IMG/VR virus record: IMGVR_UViG_3300021356_000182 | Span: 1 to 22,984 of that record | Source of the DNA: a virus | DNA: 22,984 nt | Reading direction: 5' to 3' (one strand) | Shown here: positions 6,773-15,328 of the stretch, in pieces | How positions within the stretch are numbered: position 1 is the stretch's first letter | Layout of the letters: every line of letters begins with the position of its first letter | Translations under genes and position numbers: made by a program | Notes under the pieces: generated by a model | Told to the model about the DNA's origin: nothing | The model's database searches: none | What the model saw: only the letters and a program-made list of their open reading frames with translations

Positions 6773-9700
6773 TGGCTTTTATGTTACCAGCATTCTTTAG
6801 TAAAATTGGTGCTTTTATAGTAGGCAACTGGGCAAAAATTAAAGCTGCTGCTTTTATAGCTACTTTAGCTGTAGGTGTTAAAGGTTACAGACAAGCTCAG
6901 GATATGCTTGCACAATCACAAGCTATTTTAGCTAATAAGACTGCTGCTGGTGGGAAAATACCTGTTGTATATGGTACTCGTAGAGTTGGTGCTCAAGTTG
7001 TTTATATGGATGTCTCTAATAATGATTCAAGACATTTATTTGTAGTTTATGCATTATCAGTTGGTGAATGTGATGAGATTCTTTATAGAACGATTGAATT
7101 GGATGGCAATCCTTTAACAGACCCTAATAGATTTAAATTTGGCTGTTATGTTGGCTCAGATAGAAATAATCAAACTGGTTACAGTAGTCACCAACCTTTA
7201 AATACAGTTTCTCAAGTAGGCTCTACTATTAGTGCTGGTGCTGGTCAATTTGGCACAAATCAAAATGCAAGATACAGAATAACTTTAAACCTTCATCATG
7301 GTACTGCATCACAAACAGCAGACCCAATGCTTGTTGCATCTATGCCTAACTGGACTTCATCACATAGATTAGATGGTGTTTGTTATATAGCAGCACATTA
7401 CAAATACGATAAAGAAGGTATGTTTTCAGGAATACCACAACTAACAGTACAAGTTAAAGGTAAAAGAATTTATGACCCAAGAGACACCAATCAACAGTTT
7501 GGTACTCCAACTACTTACAAACATTCTGATAATCCAGCTTTAGTTTTTTTAGATTACATTACTAATAATGAATATGGTAAAGGTTTAACTTCATCACAAA
7601 TAAATATGTCTACTTTTAGTTCTGCTGCTAATGTTTGTGATACGCAAGTTGATCAACCTTATTTTAATGGAACAGCACAATCTTTAACTTGGTCTGCTAA
7701 TAGTGGAGATGATTTTTTTACTATTTTAGGAACAGATGCTAATGAAGATTGGTGGCAAAACAAGATAGGTGAACTATTAGATTTATTTGATGGAAATGGT
7801 AATGGCGTATTAGATGAAGTAGAAATAAAAGAAATACAAAGAACTGAGTATTTTGATACTACTCAAGAATTTATTGTATTCATAAATGGCTATTTTAGTA
7901 GCAGTTATTCTTCACAAAATGGTTCTTCATTATTAAAAGTTAAACGATTTACTACTAATGGTTATTTAGATTCAAATAGAAATGTAATGGAAAATGCTAA
8001 AGAGCTTCTTAGTAATATGAGAGGTATTTTTCTTTATATTAATGGTAAATACGAATTATCAATAGAAGATACAGGTTCTTCTACATTTAGTATTAACGAT
8101 AATCATATTATTGCTGATGCTGGTATATCTGTTGATTATGGAAACAAGGACAAAAAAGCAAATAAGGTTATTGTTGAATTTTTTAATGCTAATAAAAAAT
8201 ACGAATTAGATACAGCTACAGTTTTACATGATGCTAGTCCTGAATATTACTCAGATGATAATGACGAAATACTAGAAATAAAAGCTGAGTTTCCTTATGT
8301 AACTGATCCATATATTGCTTACAACATGGGTAAAGCAATCTTAACTAGAAGCAGAAATCAAACTACTATGCAGTTTTTAGGAACTCCTGAAATGTATAAG
8401 TTAAATGTAGGAGATATAGTAGATTTAACTTATGCAGGTTTAGGATTCTCAGGTAAAGTTTGTAGAGTTGAAGCATTAGAATTACAACCTAATGGTTTAG
8501 TCGCAGTTAGCTTAATAGAATACTTTGATGTTTATACTTGGGAAGTACCACCTCAAGAGCCAGTAGAAGAATTAGCTAACTTACCTTCTGCTTATGCAGT
8601 TAAAGCTCCGACAGGATTATCATTTACTGATACTGATTCAAGTTCTACAGGTAGACCATTCTTATCTTGGAATGAACCAACTGACTTTCCTGATTATCAA
8701 TACAGGGTCAATGTTGTAGATAGTTCAAGCAATCAAGTTTTAAATAGAATAGTAGATGTAGAGAATTGTGATTTAAACTTTTTACCTGTTGATTCTAATT
8801 ATGTTGCAAGTGTGACTTCATTAAATGTATTAGGTTCAGAATCAGATGCAGCCACTTTAACCTTTACTATTGGTGATGCTCCTACAGGAAGTGCAGATAT
8901 AAAAGATAATGCAGTTATAACAGATAAAATAATAAATGATGCTATTACTACTCCTAAAATATTAAATGATGCTGTAACTGATGCAAAAATTAATTCATTG
9001 TCTGCTAATAAAATTACAGCAGGAACTATTGATGCTTCAGTTATTACAGTTACTAATTTAGATGCAGATAATATAACGTCAGGAACTTTAGCTACTGCTA
9101 GATTAAACGTATCAGATATTATTAGTACAGGTAATATTATTGTTACTGGTGATAATATATCTACATTAACTAACAATGCAGGGTATGTTGATGCATCAGG
9201 GGCAGCTTCAGCAGCACCAGTACAATCAGTTGCAGGAGCTACAGGAGCAGTATCAGCTTCAACTATTATTACTGCTGGTAATATTGTTGTTCAAGGTGAC
9301 AATATATCTACTCTAACTAATAACGAAAACTTTATAGATGGTACTCAAGTTAATTCAAATGTAACCTCTATATCAGGTGGAGTAATACAAACAAACACAA
9401 TTGCTGCAGATAGACTCAATGTAACTAACTTATCATCTATATCAGCAGACTTAGGTAGTATTACTGGTGGTAGTATAAATATAGGTTCAGGTCAATTTAC
9501 TGTATCATCAGCAGGTGATGTGGTAGCTAACTCAGTTACAACAAGAGGTAAGTATTTATCTAAAAATATTACTGCTACAGGTCAAGCAGGTTTATTTTCT
9601 GAGTTATCAGACAGTGTTACAGGTGGCTCAGACCCATTAAGAATATTATGTCCTTCTGATGATTCTGATAAAGATTTCTTTATTTTAATGGGTAATGATC

Positions 9701-10218
9701 CATATAGCATGGCATTTTCAAGTGGTGTACCTACTTCAGCTAATCATGGTCTATGGTTTACTGGTACTGGTTCTATTTACATGGGTGGTACTAACGATTC
9801 ATTTTCACCATTAGCAGATAATTCAAATGATTTAGGTAGATTAAATAATAGATGGGATGATATATATGCCACAAATGGAACAATACAAACTTCTGATGCT
9901 AATGATAAATCTAATATAGCTGATTCAGATTTAGGATTAAGTTTTGTATCACAACTAACTCCAAGAAAATATACATTAAATGATGGAGATTCTAATAGAA
10001 CACATTATGGTCTTATAGCTCAAGAAGTTAAGACTGTGTTAGATAATAACAACATAAATACATCTGATTTTGCTCCTTATATTAAAGGTGAAATTCTTGA
10101 TACAAACAATCAAGGAACAGGAGAATATAAGTATGGTTTAAGATATACTGAATTAATTAGCATACTAATTAAAGCAATACAAGAATTAGATCAAAGAATA
10201 GAAGATTTAGAGAATTAA
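6772..10218 (+). CDS. Tail-tip / host-specificity protein (gpJ-like) with EF-hand loop and C-terminal S74 chaperone
   Basis: This protein is about 1148 aa. The ATG at 6772 overlaps the previous stop and has GAGGTG upstream; an in-frame ATG at 6760 is less likely. A hydrophobic N-terminus (about 1-40) precedes the gpJ-type segment GGKIPVVYGTRRVGAQVVYM. Residues 340-351 (DGNGNGVLDEVE) fit the EF-hand calcium loop and are flanked by predicted helices. A fibronectin-like stretch follows (PTGLSFTDTDSSSTGRPFLSW, from about 610). After it come helical/beta repeats (DNAVITDKIINDAI, GDNISTLTNN twice). The C-terminal 108 residues form an S74 intramolecular chaperone with the Ser-Lys pair in SDANDK (S1041, K1046) and LIAQEV. 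Self-cleavage before S1041 is expected from the family. It probably forms the trimeric tip fibre that contacts the host. Confidence 0.85.
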   Translation: MAFMLPAFFSKIGAFIVGNWAKIKAAAFIATLAVGVKGYRQAQDMLAQSQAILANKTAAGGKIPVVYGTRRVGAQVVYMDVSNNDSRHLFVVYALSVGECDEILYRTIELDGNPLTDPNRFKFGCYVGSDRNNQTGYSSHQPLNTVSQVGSTISAGAGQFGTNQNARYRITLNLHHGTASQTADPMLVASMPNWTSSHRLDGVCYIAAHYKYDKEGMFSGIPQLTVQVKGKRIYDPRDTNQQFGTPTTYKHSDNPALVFLDYITNNEYGKGLTSSQINMSTFSSAANVCDTQVDQPYFNGTAQSLTWSANSGDDFFTILGTDANEDWWQNKIGELLDLFDGNGNGVLDEVEIKEIQRTEYFDTTQEFIVFINGYFSSSYSSQNGSSLLKVKRFTTNGYLDSNRNVMENAKELLSNMRGIFLYINGKYELSIEDTGSSTFSINDNHIIADAGISVDYGNKDKKANKVIVEFFNANKKYELDTATVLHDASPEYYSDDNDEILEIKAEFPYVTDPYIAYNMGKAILTRSRNQTTMQFLGTPEMYKLNVGDIVDLTYAGLGFSGKVCRVEALELQPNGLVAVSLIEYFDVYTWEVPPQEPVEELANLPSAYAVKAPTGLSFTDTDSSSTGRPFLSWNEPTDFPDYQYRVNVVDSSSNQVLNRIVDVENCDLNFLPVDSNYVASVTSLNVLGSESDAATLTFTIGDAPTGSADIKDNAVITDKIINDAITTPKILNDAVTDAKINSLSANKITAGTIDASVITVTNLDADNITSGTLATARLNVSDIISTGNIIVTGDNISTLTNNAGYVDASGAASAAPVQSVAGATGAVSASTIITAGNIVVQGDNISTLTNNENFIDGTQVNSNVTSISGGVIQTNTIAADRLNVTNLSSISADLGSITGGSINIGSGQFTVSSAGDVVANSVTTRGKYLSKNITATGQAGLFSELSDSVTGGSDPLRILCPSDDSDKDFFILMGNDPYSMAFSSGVPTSANHGLWFTGTGSIYMGGTNDSFSPLADNSNDLGRLNNRWDDIYATNGTIQTSDANDKSNIADSDLGLSFVSQLTPRKYTLNDGDSNRTHYGLIAQEVKTVLDNNNINTSDFAPYIKGEILDTNNQGTGEYKYGLRYTELISILIKAIQELDQRIEDLEN
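7789..7824 (+). other. EF-hand-type calcium-binding loop within tail-tip protein
   Basis: The encoded loop D-G-N-G-N-G-V-L-D-E-V-E has the ligand positions 1, 3, 5, 9 and 12 and the invariant Gly 6 of a canonical EF-hand. Helix-forming sequence lies on both sides (NKIGELLDLF before, IKEIQRTEYF after). Calcium binding is inferred. Confidence 0.7.
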
Positions 10219-10237
10219 CATATAATAGGTAGATATT

Positions 10238-13200
10238 ATGGCACAACACGATTACAACATAGCAAACCAGTCAGGTGCAGATTTTAGAGCAGATTTAAAT
10301 AATGCTCTTTTAGCTATTGCAACAGTCAATAGTGGAGCAACTGAACCATCAACCACATTTGCCCATCAATTATGGGTAGATACATCAACTAGTGAATTAA
10401 AGATCAGAAACGCTGCTGATAATGCATGGATTACTACAGGTGTTAGTATTACTGCATCTAATACATTTACAGGTGACTTAACAGGTAATGTCACTGGTAA
10501 TGTAACAGGTAATGTTACTGGTAATGTAACTGGAGACTTAACAGGTAATGCAGATACAGCTACTACTCTTGCAACTGCAAGAACTATATCTTTATCAGGA
10601 GATGTTGTAGGTTCTGCTTCTTTTGATGGTAGTGCCAATATAGATATAGATACAGTAGTTCAGATTAATTCAATTACTTTAGGTACTGATACAACTGGTG
10701 ATTATGTTGAATCACTATCAGGTGGAACTGGTGTAACAGTAACAGGTGGAACTGGAGAAGGTTCTACTCCTAGTGTTGCTATAGGACAAGCTGTAGCTAC
10801 AACTGATGATGTTACTTTTAATAGTGTTACTGCTCCTGATTTTATTGGTGATTTACATGGTGCTGTAAGATTCCCAGCTAAAGCAGATGGTGCTTTATCA
10901 AAGGGTGATGTAGTTTATATTTCAGGTGTTACTGGCAATAATCCAACAGTAGCAAAAGCTAAAGCTGATGATGCATCTAAAATGCCTGCATTTGGTTTAG
11001 CTGCAAGCGATGCTAATGATAATGCTAGTGTTTCTATTTTAACTTTTGGTACTTTATCAAATATTGATACATCACAATTATCAGTAGGACAAATATTATA
11101 TGTATCTACAACAGCAGGAGAATATACAACAACCCCACCTTCAGGTGAATCAGCACAAATACAAAACATAGGCAAAGTTCAAAGAAGTCATGCAAGTGCT
11201 GGTTCAATAAAAGTAGGTGGAGCTGGAAGAAGCAATGCTACGCCTAACTTAGATAATGGCAAAATATTTATAGGTAATGCTTCTAATGAATCATCAACAG
11301 CAACACTTGATACTTCTATAGTCGTTGAAAATACTAATCTTTACTATACAACTACAAGAGCAAATACAGATTTTGATACAAGATTAGCTACTAAAGATAC
11401 AGGTGATTTAACTGAAGGAAGCAACTTATATTACACAACAGTTAGAGTTAATTCAGATTTTGATACTAGATTAGCTACTAAAGATACTGGAGACTTAACT
11501 GAAGGCTCTAATCTTTATTATACAGATGCAAGGGTTAATTCTGCATTTGATACAAGACTTGCTACTAAAGATACCAATGATTTAAGCGAAGGAACAACTA
11601 ATTTATATTACACATCATCAAGGGCAAATACAGATTTTGATACTAGACTTGCAACTAAGTCTACAACTGATTTAGCAGAAGGCACTAATTTATACTATAC
11701 ATCTGCTAGATTTGATTCAGCTTTTACATCTAAAGATACAGATGATCTTAGCGAAGGATCAACTAATTTATATTACACAACTGCAAGATTTGATTCTGCA
11801 TTTGGTAATAAAACAACTGCTGATTTAACAGAAAACACAAATTTATACTATACAGATACAAGAGCAAATTCAGCTATAGATACAAGAGTAACTAAAGCAT
11901 TTGTTGATGCATTAGGAATACAAGCATCAAGCGTAGATGCTAATTCAGTTGCATTAGGAACTGATACTACAGGTAACTATGTTGCAACGATAACAGGAAC
12001 AGCTAATAAGATTTCAGTGTCAGGAAGTGGTAGTGAGTCTGCAGATATAACACTATCGCTACCTGATGATGTTCAAATTGCATCTGATTTAACAGTAGCA
12101 GGTAATTTAACTGTTAATGGAACTCTTACATCTCTTGATACTACTAACTTAGATATAGAAGATAACTTATTCCAGCTTAATGCAGGATTAACAGGATCAC
12201 CAGTTAATGATTCAGGTATGTTGATCAATAGAGGTACTGCTGATAATGGTATCTTTATGTGGGATGAATCTGTTGATAAATTCACATTAGGATTAACAAC
12301 AGCAGATGGCAGTGCTACAGGTAATATTACTCTTAATTCACTTGGTACTTTAGTTGCTAATATTGAAGGGGATGTTACTGGAGCAGTTACAGGTACAGTT
12401 TCTAGCTTATCTAATCACGATACTGATGACTTAGCTGAAGGTTCTAACCTTTATTATACCCAAGCAAGATTTGATTCTGCTTTTACTGCTAAATCTACAA
12501 GTGATCTATCTGAAGGATCAAACCTTTACTATACAGATGCTAGATTTGATACAAGACTTGGAACAAAAGATACTGATGATCTGTCTGAAGGAACAAGCAA
12601 TCTTTACTATACAACAGCTAGATTTGATTCTGCTTTTGGTGGTAAGTCTACATCTGATTTATCTGAAGGTACTAATTTATATTATACAAGTGCAAGAGCT
12701 AACTCTGATTTTGATACTAGACTTGCAACAAAAGATACTGGGGATTTATCTGAAGGCTCTAACCTTTATTACACTGATGCAAGAGTACAAGCTGTTTCTA
12801 TTAACAATGTTGTAGAAGATACAACTCCCCAGCTTGGTGGTAATTTAGATTTAAACTCAAGCGATATAACAGGTACAGGTGATATTAATATTACAGGTAC
12901 AGTAACAGCTTCAGATTTAGAAATAGATTCAGGAACTTTATCAGTTGATTCTACAAATAATAGAGTTGGAATTGGAACGACTAGTCCTAGCCATGATTTA
13001 ACAATACAAAAATCAGGACAAGATAATTATATAAGAATTGGTTCTAATTCAGATGGTTATGATGCAGGTGTATATTTTGGTACAAATGCTGATTGGTCAA
13101 TAGGTATTGATAATTCAAATAGCAATGCTTTTAGTGTTGCAAGTGGCTCAACTGTAGGAACAAATCCTAGAGTTACCATTGATTCTTCAGGCAATGTTGG

Positions 13201-14422
13201 AATTGGTACGAGTAGTCCAAGCAAAAAATTTGTTGTGTCTGAAAGTGGAGCACATGGTTTTGAAATATCACCTTATGATGGTAGTCAAAATGCAACAAGG
13301 TTAATTAATTATAATAGAAGTACAAACGCATATTTTCCTTTAGAAATTGAAGCATCACAAATTACTTTTGAAACAGGCTCAACAGAAAGAATGCGTATTG
13401 ATTCTTCAGGTAATGTTGGAATTGGAACGAGTAGTCCAAAAGAGCTTTGTGATATTAATGGTGGAGGTTTAATTGTACGAGGTGCTTTAACTAATGGAGT
13501 TGGTAGCGGTAATGGTTTAAGGTTTGAACACACCTCAGATATAGGTCAAATTTATTCATTGGAACCAAATGTGGCTTGGAGAGAGCTAAGATTAAATGCT
13601 TCCCAACAAACTTTCTATATTGCTAATGGCGAAAAAATGCGTATTGATTCTTCAGGTAATGTTGGAATTGGAACGACTAGTCCTTCTACTTTATTACACT
13701 TATCTAATGCGTCAAATCCAGCTATAAGAGTTACAGATACTACTAATTCATTAAACATTGAAATAACTGCAACTGATACTATTGGTTATTTTGGTACAGA
13801 AAGTAATCATGCAACAGCATTTATAACTAACAATACAGAAAGAATGCGTATTGATACTTCAGGCAGATTGATGGTAAACCAAACATCTGCTTCAGCAGCT
13901 AGTGCTGGGAATAAAATGCAACTTGCTGCCGATGTTTTAAGCACTGGTTCTTTGGCAGGATTTTTTTGGGAAAACAGAAGTGGCATGACAATAGCTTCAC
14001 AAAGTGGCTGGGGTGGTTGGTACTCAACTGGAACTGCAAGTCATTTCATATATAGTGATGGTGCTAATAGAGCTAGTATTGGTCGTACATCAGGAACATA
14101 TACTGCTCTTTCAGATGTAAATAAAAAGAAAGATTTTGAAGATTCAACTGTAGGTTTAGCTGAAGTAATGCAGTTACAACCTAAAAAATTTAGAATGCTA
14201 GATGATGCAGATGATGCTCCTAAAAAATTAGGTTTTGTAGCCCAAGATGTTGAAAATGTAATACCTGAAGCCTACGTTGAAGATTTAGCAGATGATGAAA
14301 ATGAAGAAACATTTATTGGACTTACAGATACACCGATTATTGCTGCTTTAACCAAAGCTATACAAGAACAACAAGATCTAATAAATAATTTAACTTCAAG
14401 AATAGAAGAGCTAGAAAATTAG
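10238..14422 (+). CDS. Long repeat-rich tail fibre with C-terminal S74 intramolecular chaperone
   Basis: This protein is 1394 aa, with AGGT 8 bases before the ATG. The N-terminal part (about 1-70, ANQSGADFRADLNNALLAIA, HQLWVDTSTSELKIRN) is a common fibre attachment region. Residues about 79-106 are 4-residue G-[ND]-[VL]-T repeats. About 368-553 and 738-851 hold tandem 25-30-residue units of the form LYYTxxRxNxxFDTRLATKD. The region 900-1210 carries IDSSGNVGIGTSSP motifs separating distinct modules, as in many fibre shafts. The end is an S74 domain with the Ser-Lys pair in SDVNKK (S1292, K1297) and GFVAQDV. By family knowledge this domain aids trimerisation, then cleaves itself off. It is probably a receptor-binding or side fibre, Ser/Thr/Asn/Asp-rich throughout. 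Confidence 0.85.
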   Translation: MAQHDYNIANQSGADFRADLNNALLAIATVNSGATEPSTTFAHQLWVDTSTSELKIRNAADNAWITTGVSITASNTFTGDLTGNVTGNVTGNVTGNVTGDLTGNADTATTLATARTISLSGDVVGSASFDGSANIDIDTVVQINSITLGTDTTGDYVESLSGGTGVTVTGGTGEGSTPSVAIGQAVATTDDVTFNSVTAPDFIGDLHGAVRFPAKADGALSKGDVVYISGVTGNNPTVAKAKADDASKMPAFGLAASDANDNASVSILTFGTLSNIDTSQLSVGQILYVSTTAGEYTTTPPSGESAQIQNIGKVQRSHASAGSIKVGGAGRSNATPNLDNGKIFIGNASNESSTATLDTSIVVENTNLYYTTTRANTDFDTRLATKDTGDLTEGSNLYYTTVRVNSDFDTRLATKDTGDLTEGSNLYYTDARVNSAFDTRLATKDTNDLSEGTTNLYYTSSRANTDFDTRLATKSTTDLAEGTNLYYTSARFDSAFTSKDTDDLSEGSTNLYYTTARFDSAFGNKTTADLTENTNLYYTDTRANSAIDTRVTKAFVDALGIQASSVDANSVALGTDTTGNYVATITGTANKISVSGSGSESADITLSLPDDVQIASDLTVAGNLTVNGTLTSLDTTNLDIEDNLFQLNAGLTGSPVNDSGMLINRGTADNGIFMWDESVDKFTLGLTTADGSATGNITLNSLGTLVANIEGDVTGAVTGTVSSLSNHDTDDLAEGSNLYYTQARFDSAFTAKSTSDLSEGSNLYYTDARFDTRLGTKDTDDLSEGTSNLYYTTARFDSAFGGKSTSDLSEGTNLYYTSARANSDFDTRLATKDTGDLSEGSNLYYTDARVQAVSINNVVEDTTPQLGGNLDLNSSDITGTGDINITGTVTASDLEIDSGTLSVDSTNNRVGIGTTSPSHDLTIQKSGQDNYIRIGSNSDGYDAGVYFGTNADWSIGIDNSNSNAFSVASGSTVGTNPRVTIDSSGNVGIGTSSPSKKFVVSESGAHGFEISPYDGSQNATRLINYNRSTNAYFPLEIEASQITFETGSTERMRIDSSGNVGIGTSSPKELCDINGGGLIVRGALTNGVGSGNGLRFEHTSDIGQIYSLEPNVAWRELRLNASQQTFYIANGEKMRIDSSGNVGIGTTSPSTLLHLSNASNPAIRVTDTTNSLNIEITATDTIGYFGTESNHATAFITNNTERMRIDTSGRLMVNQTSASAASAGNKMQLAADVLSTGSLAGFFWENRSGMTIASQSGWGGWYSTGTASHFIYSDGANRASIGRTSGTYTALSDVNKKKDFEDSTVGLAEVMQLQPKKFRMLDDADDAPKKLGFVAQDVENVIPEAYVEDLADDENEETFIGLTDTPIIAALTKAIQEQQDLINNLTSRIEELEN
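10472..10555 (+). repeat. 12-bp tandem repeats encoding G-[ND]-[VL]-T units
   Basis: Seven consecutive 12-base units follow the pattern GGTAATGTNACN, with GGTGACTTAACA-type variants at both ends. They encode GDLT GNVT GNVT GNVT GNVT GDLT GNAD. Synonymous differences between units show the array is selected as protein, not just recently slipped DNA. It probably forms a beta-helical shaft segment. Confidence 0.85.
11339..11896 (+). repeat. Tail fibre repeat block A (LYYT units)
   Basis: There are seven tandem copies of a 25-30-residue unit, each opening with LYYT. Four long units contain FDTRLATK (for example RANTDFDTRLATKDTGDLTE). Two shortened units (RFDSAFTSKDTDDLSE type) lack part of that segment. 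A seventh degenerate unit (RANSAIDTRVTK) ends the block. Third-position divergence is high, so the array is old. Confidence 0.85.
12449..12790 (+). repeat. Tail fibre repeat block B (LYYT units)
   Basis: This second array of the same unit has five LYYT openings. It is separated from block A by about 180 residues of a different domain (TLTSLDTTNLDIEDNLFQLN onward). Units include RFDSAFTAKSTSDLSE, RFDTRLGTKDTDDLSE and RANSDFDTRLATKDTGDLSE. Confidence 0.85.
13391..13683 (+). repeat. Near-identical 47-bp direct repeats in tail fibre
   Basis: Positions 13391-13437 and 13637-13683 differ at one base by eye and encode MRIDSSGNVGIGT[ST]SP. A third, slightly more diverged copy begins at 13178, and partial copies occur near 12966 and 13844. 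The sequence between copies encodes unrelated modules. Confidence 0.85.
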
Positions 14423-14460
14423 TATATAATTTAATTAATATAAACTTATAGGAGAGTTAA

Positions 14461-14724
14461 ATGAGTAAAGAAGATAATAAAATGGAAAACCAAGAACCAG
14501 TAATAATTACATTTAATGGCAAAGAATATAGAGCTGCTGATCTAAACGAGGATCAAATGGCACTTGCTGCTAAGTTAAATATTGCTGGTAAAAAACTAGC
14601 TAGACTTCAAGAATACTATGATGATTATGTGATCACTGATGAATATAAGAATCTATGTATCCAATCATTTGATAGAGCTATTAATGCTACAAATGAAGAA
14701 GCTGAGGTAGTAGAGGAAGAATAA
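14461..14724 (+). CDS. Small acidic protein of unknown function
   Basis: This is an 87-aa protein with GGAG 10 bases before the ATG. The first part carries a short beta motif (PVIITFNGKEYRAADLNEDQ). A helical pair follows (MALAAKLNIAGKKLARLQEYYDDY), and the tail is Glu-rich (NEEAEVVEEE). This NGKEY/DLxED plus helix arrangement resembles small phage proteins of the DUF6447 type, which have no firm function. It lies between the tail fibre and the lysis genes, so a fibre-assembly or lysis-related role is possible but not supported by a motif. It overlaps the next gene through TAATG. Confidence 0.75.
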   Translation: MSKEDNKMENQEPVIITFNGKEYRAADLNEDQMALAAKLNIAGKKLARLQEYYDDYVITDEYKNLCIQSFDRAINATNEEAEVVEEE

Positions 14725-14960
14725 TGCCTAGAGTCACTGCATCAGATGTAAGTGTTGAATTAGAAAAGCACGAAATTCAATGCAGTGAAAGATGGACTCA
14801 AAACTGGAATAGACTAAAAAAGATAGAAGAATCAGTAAAAGAATTAGATTCAAATACTGATGCTAAACTTAACAAAATTGATTGGTCTATTAAAGGTGGT
14901 TTGGGTGCAGTCATATTAATACTGTTAAGTGGCATTATCACCTTGATTATTAAATTATGA
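14724..14960 (+). CDS. XhlA-like small membrane protein, lysis cassette
   Basis: This is a 78-aa protein with a coiled-coil-prone N-terminal half (about 12-55, LKKIEESVKELDSNTDAKL) and a single C-terminal transmembrane segment (about 58-77, GGLGAVILILLSGIITLIIK). This layout matches the XhlA/haemolysin-like partner proteins that act with holins and endolysins at the inner membrane. It lies directly before the 3TM holin gene and overlaps it by the ATGA at 14957-14960. Function as holin partner or antiholin is inferred from topology and neighbours. Confidence 0.7.
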   Translation: MPRVTASDVSVELEKHEIQCSERWTQNWNRLKKIEESVKELDSNTDAKLNKIDWSIKGGLGAVILILLSGIITLIIKL

Positions 14961-15328
14961 TAGATAAACTAATCCAACCTGTAGGTGACATATTAGATAA
15001 ATTTGTTGCTGATAAAGATTTAAAAGTAAAACTTTCCCACGAGCTTGAGAAAGAAATAATTTCGTTAAACAAAGCACAATTAGAAGTAAATAAAGTTGAA
15101 GCAAAACACAATAACATATTCGTTTCAGGCTGGCGCCCTGCTATTGGTTGGATATGTGGTTTTTCAATCGGTTATCACTTTATCTTAGAACCTATTATTC
15201 AATACATTCTTATAGTCAATTCAATTCAATTTGAAACGCCTGAGTTTGACTTTAGTCAGCTATCTACAATCGTTATGGCTATGCTTGGTATGTCAACACT
15301 TAGAACATACGAAAAAACTAAAAAATGA
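14957..15328 (+). CDS. Holin, 3TM family
   Basis: This is a 123-aa protein. The N-terminal helix is amphipathic and charged (about 20-50). The family signature SGWRPAIGW (57-65) is followed by membrane segments at about 61-88 and 100-115, and the end is LGMSTLRTYEK, matching the LLGxGxxRTxEK ending of the 3TM (GTA-type) holin family. Holins oligomerise in the inner membrane and form holes that release the endolysin. The neighbours fit: an XhlA-like protein upstream and an endolysin two genes downstream. It overlaps the next gene through ATGA at 15325-15328. Confidence 0.85.
   Translation: MIDKLIQPVGDILDKFVADKDLKVKLSHELEKEIISLNKAQLEVNKVEAKHNNIFVSGWRPAIGWICGFSIGYHFILEPIIQYILIVNSIQFETPEFDFSQLSTIVMAMLGMSTLRTYEKTKK

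Noticed and set aside
8799-9176. Minus-strand reading frame opposite the tail-tip protein
   Set aside because: It is low-complexity hydrophobic sequence on the complement of repeat-rich fibre codons, with no ribosome site or neighbour on that strand.
10221-10226. TATAAT just before the long tail fibre gene, and a similar one at 14425-14430, considered as promoters
   Set aside because: No acceptable -35 at 16-18 bases could be found for either, and such words are common in A/T-rich DNA.
10472-12790. Repeats considered as a CRISPR array or DNA-level iteron set
   Set aside because: The units are in frame, vary at third positions and encode a regular fibre pattern; there are no constant-length unique spacers.
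12471-12815. Plus-strand out-of-frame ORF inside the tail fibre
   Set aside because: It is a Leu/Ile-rich shadow caused by the repeat codons of block B, with no start signal and no motif.
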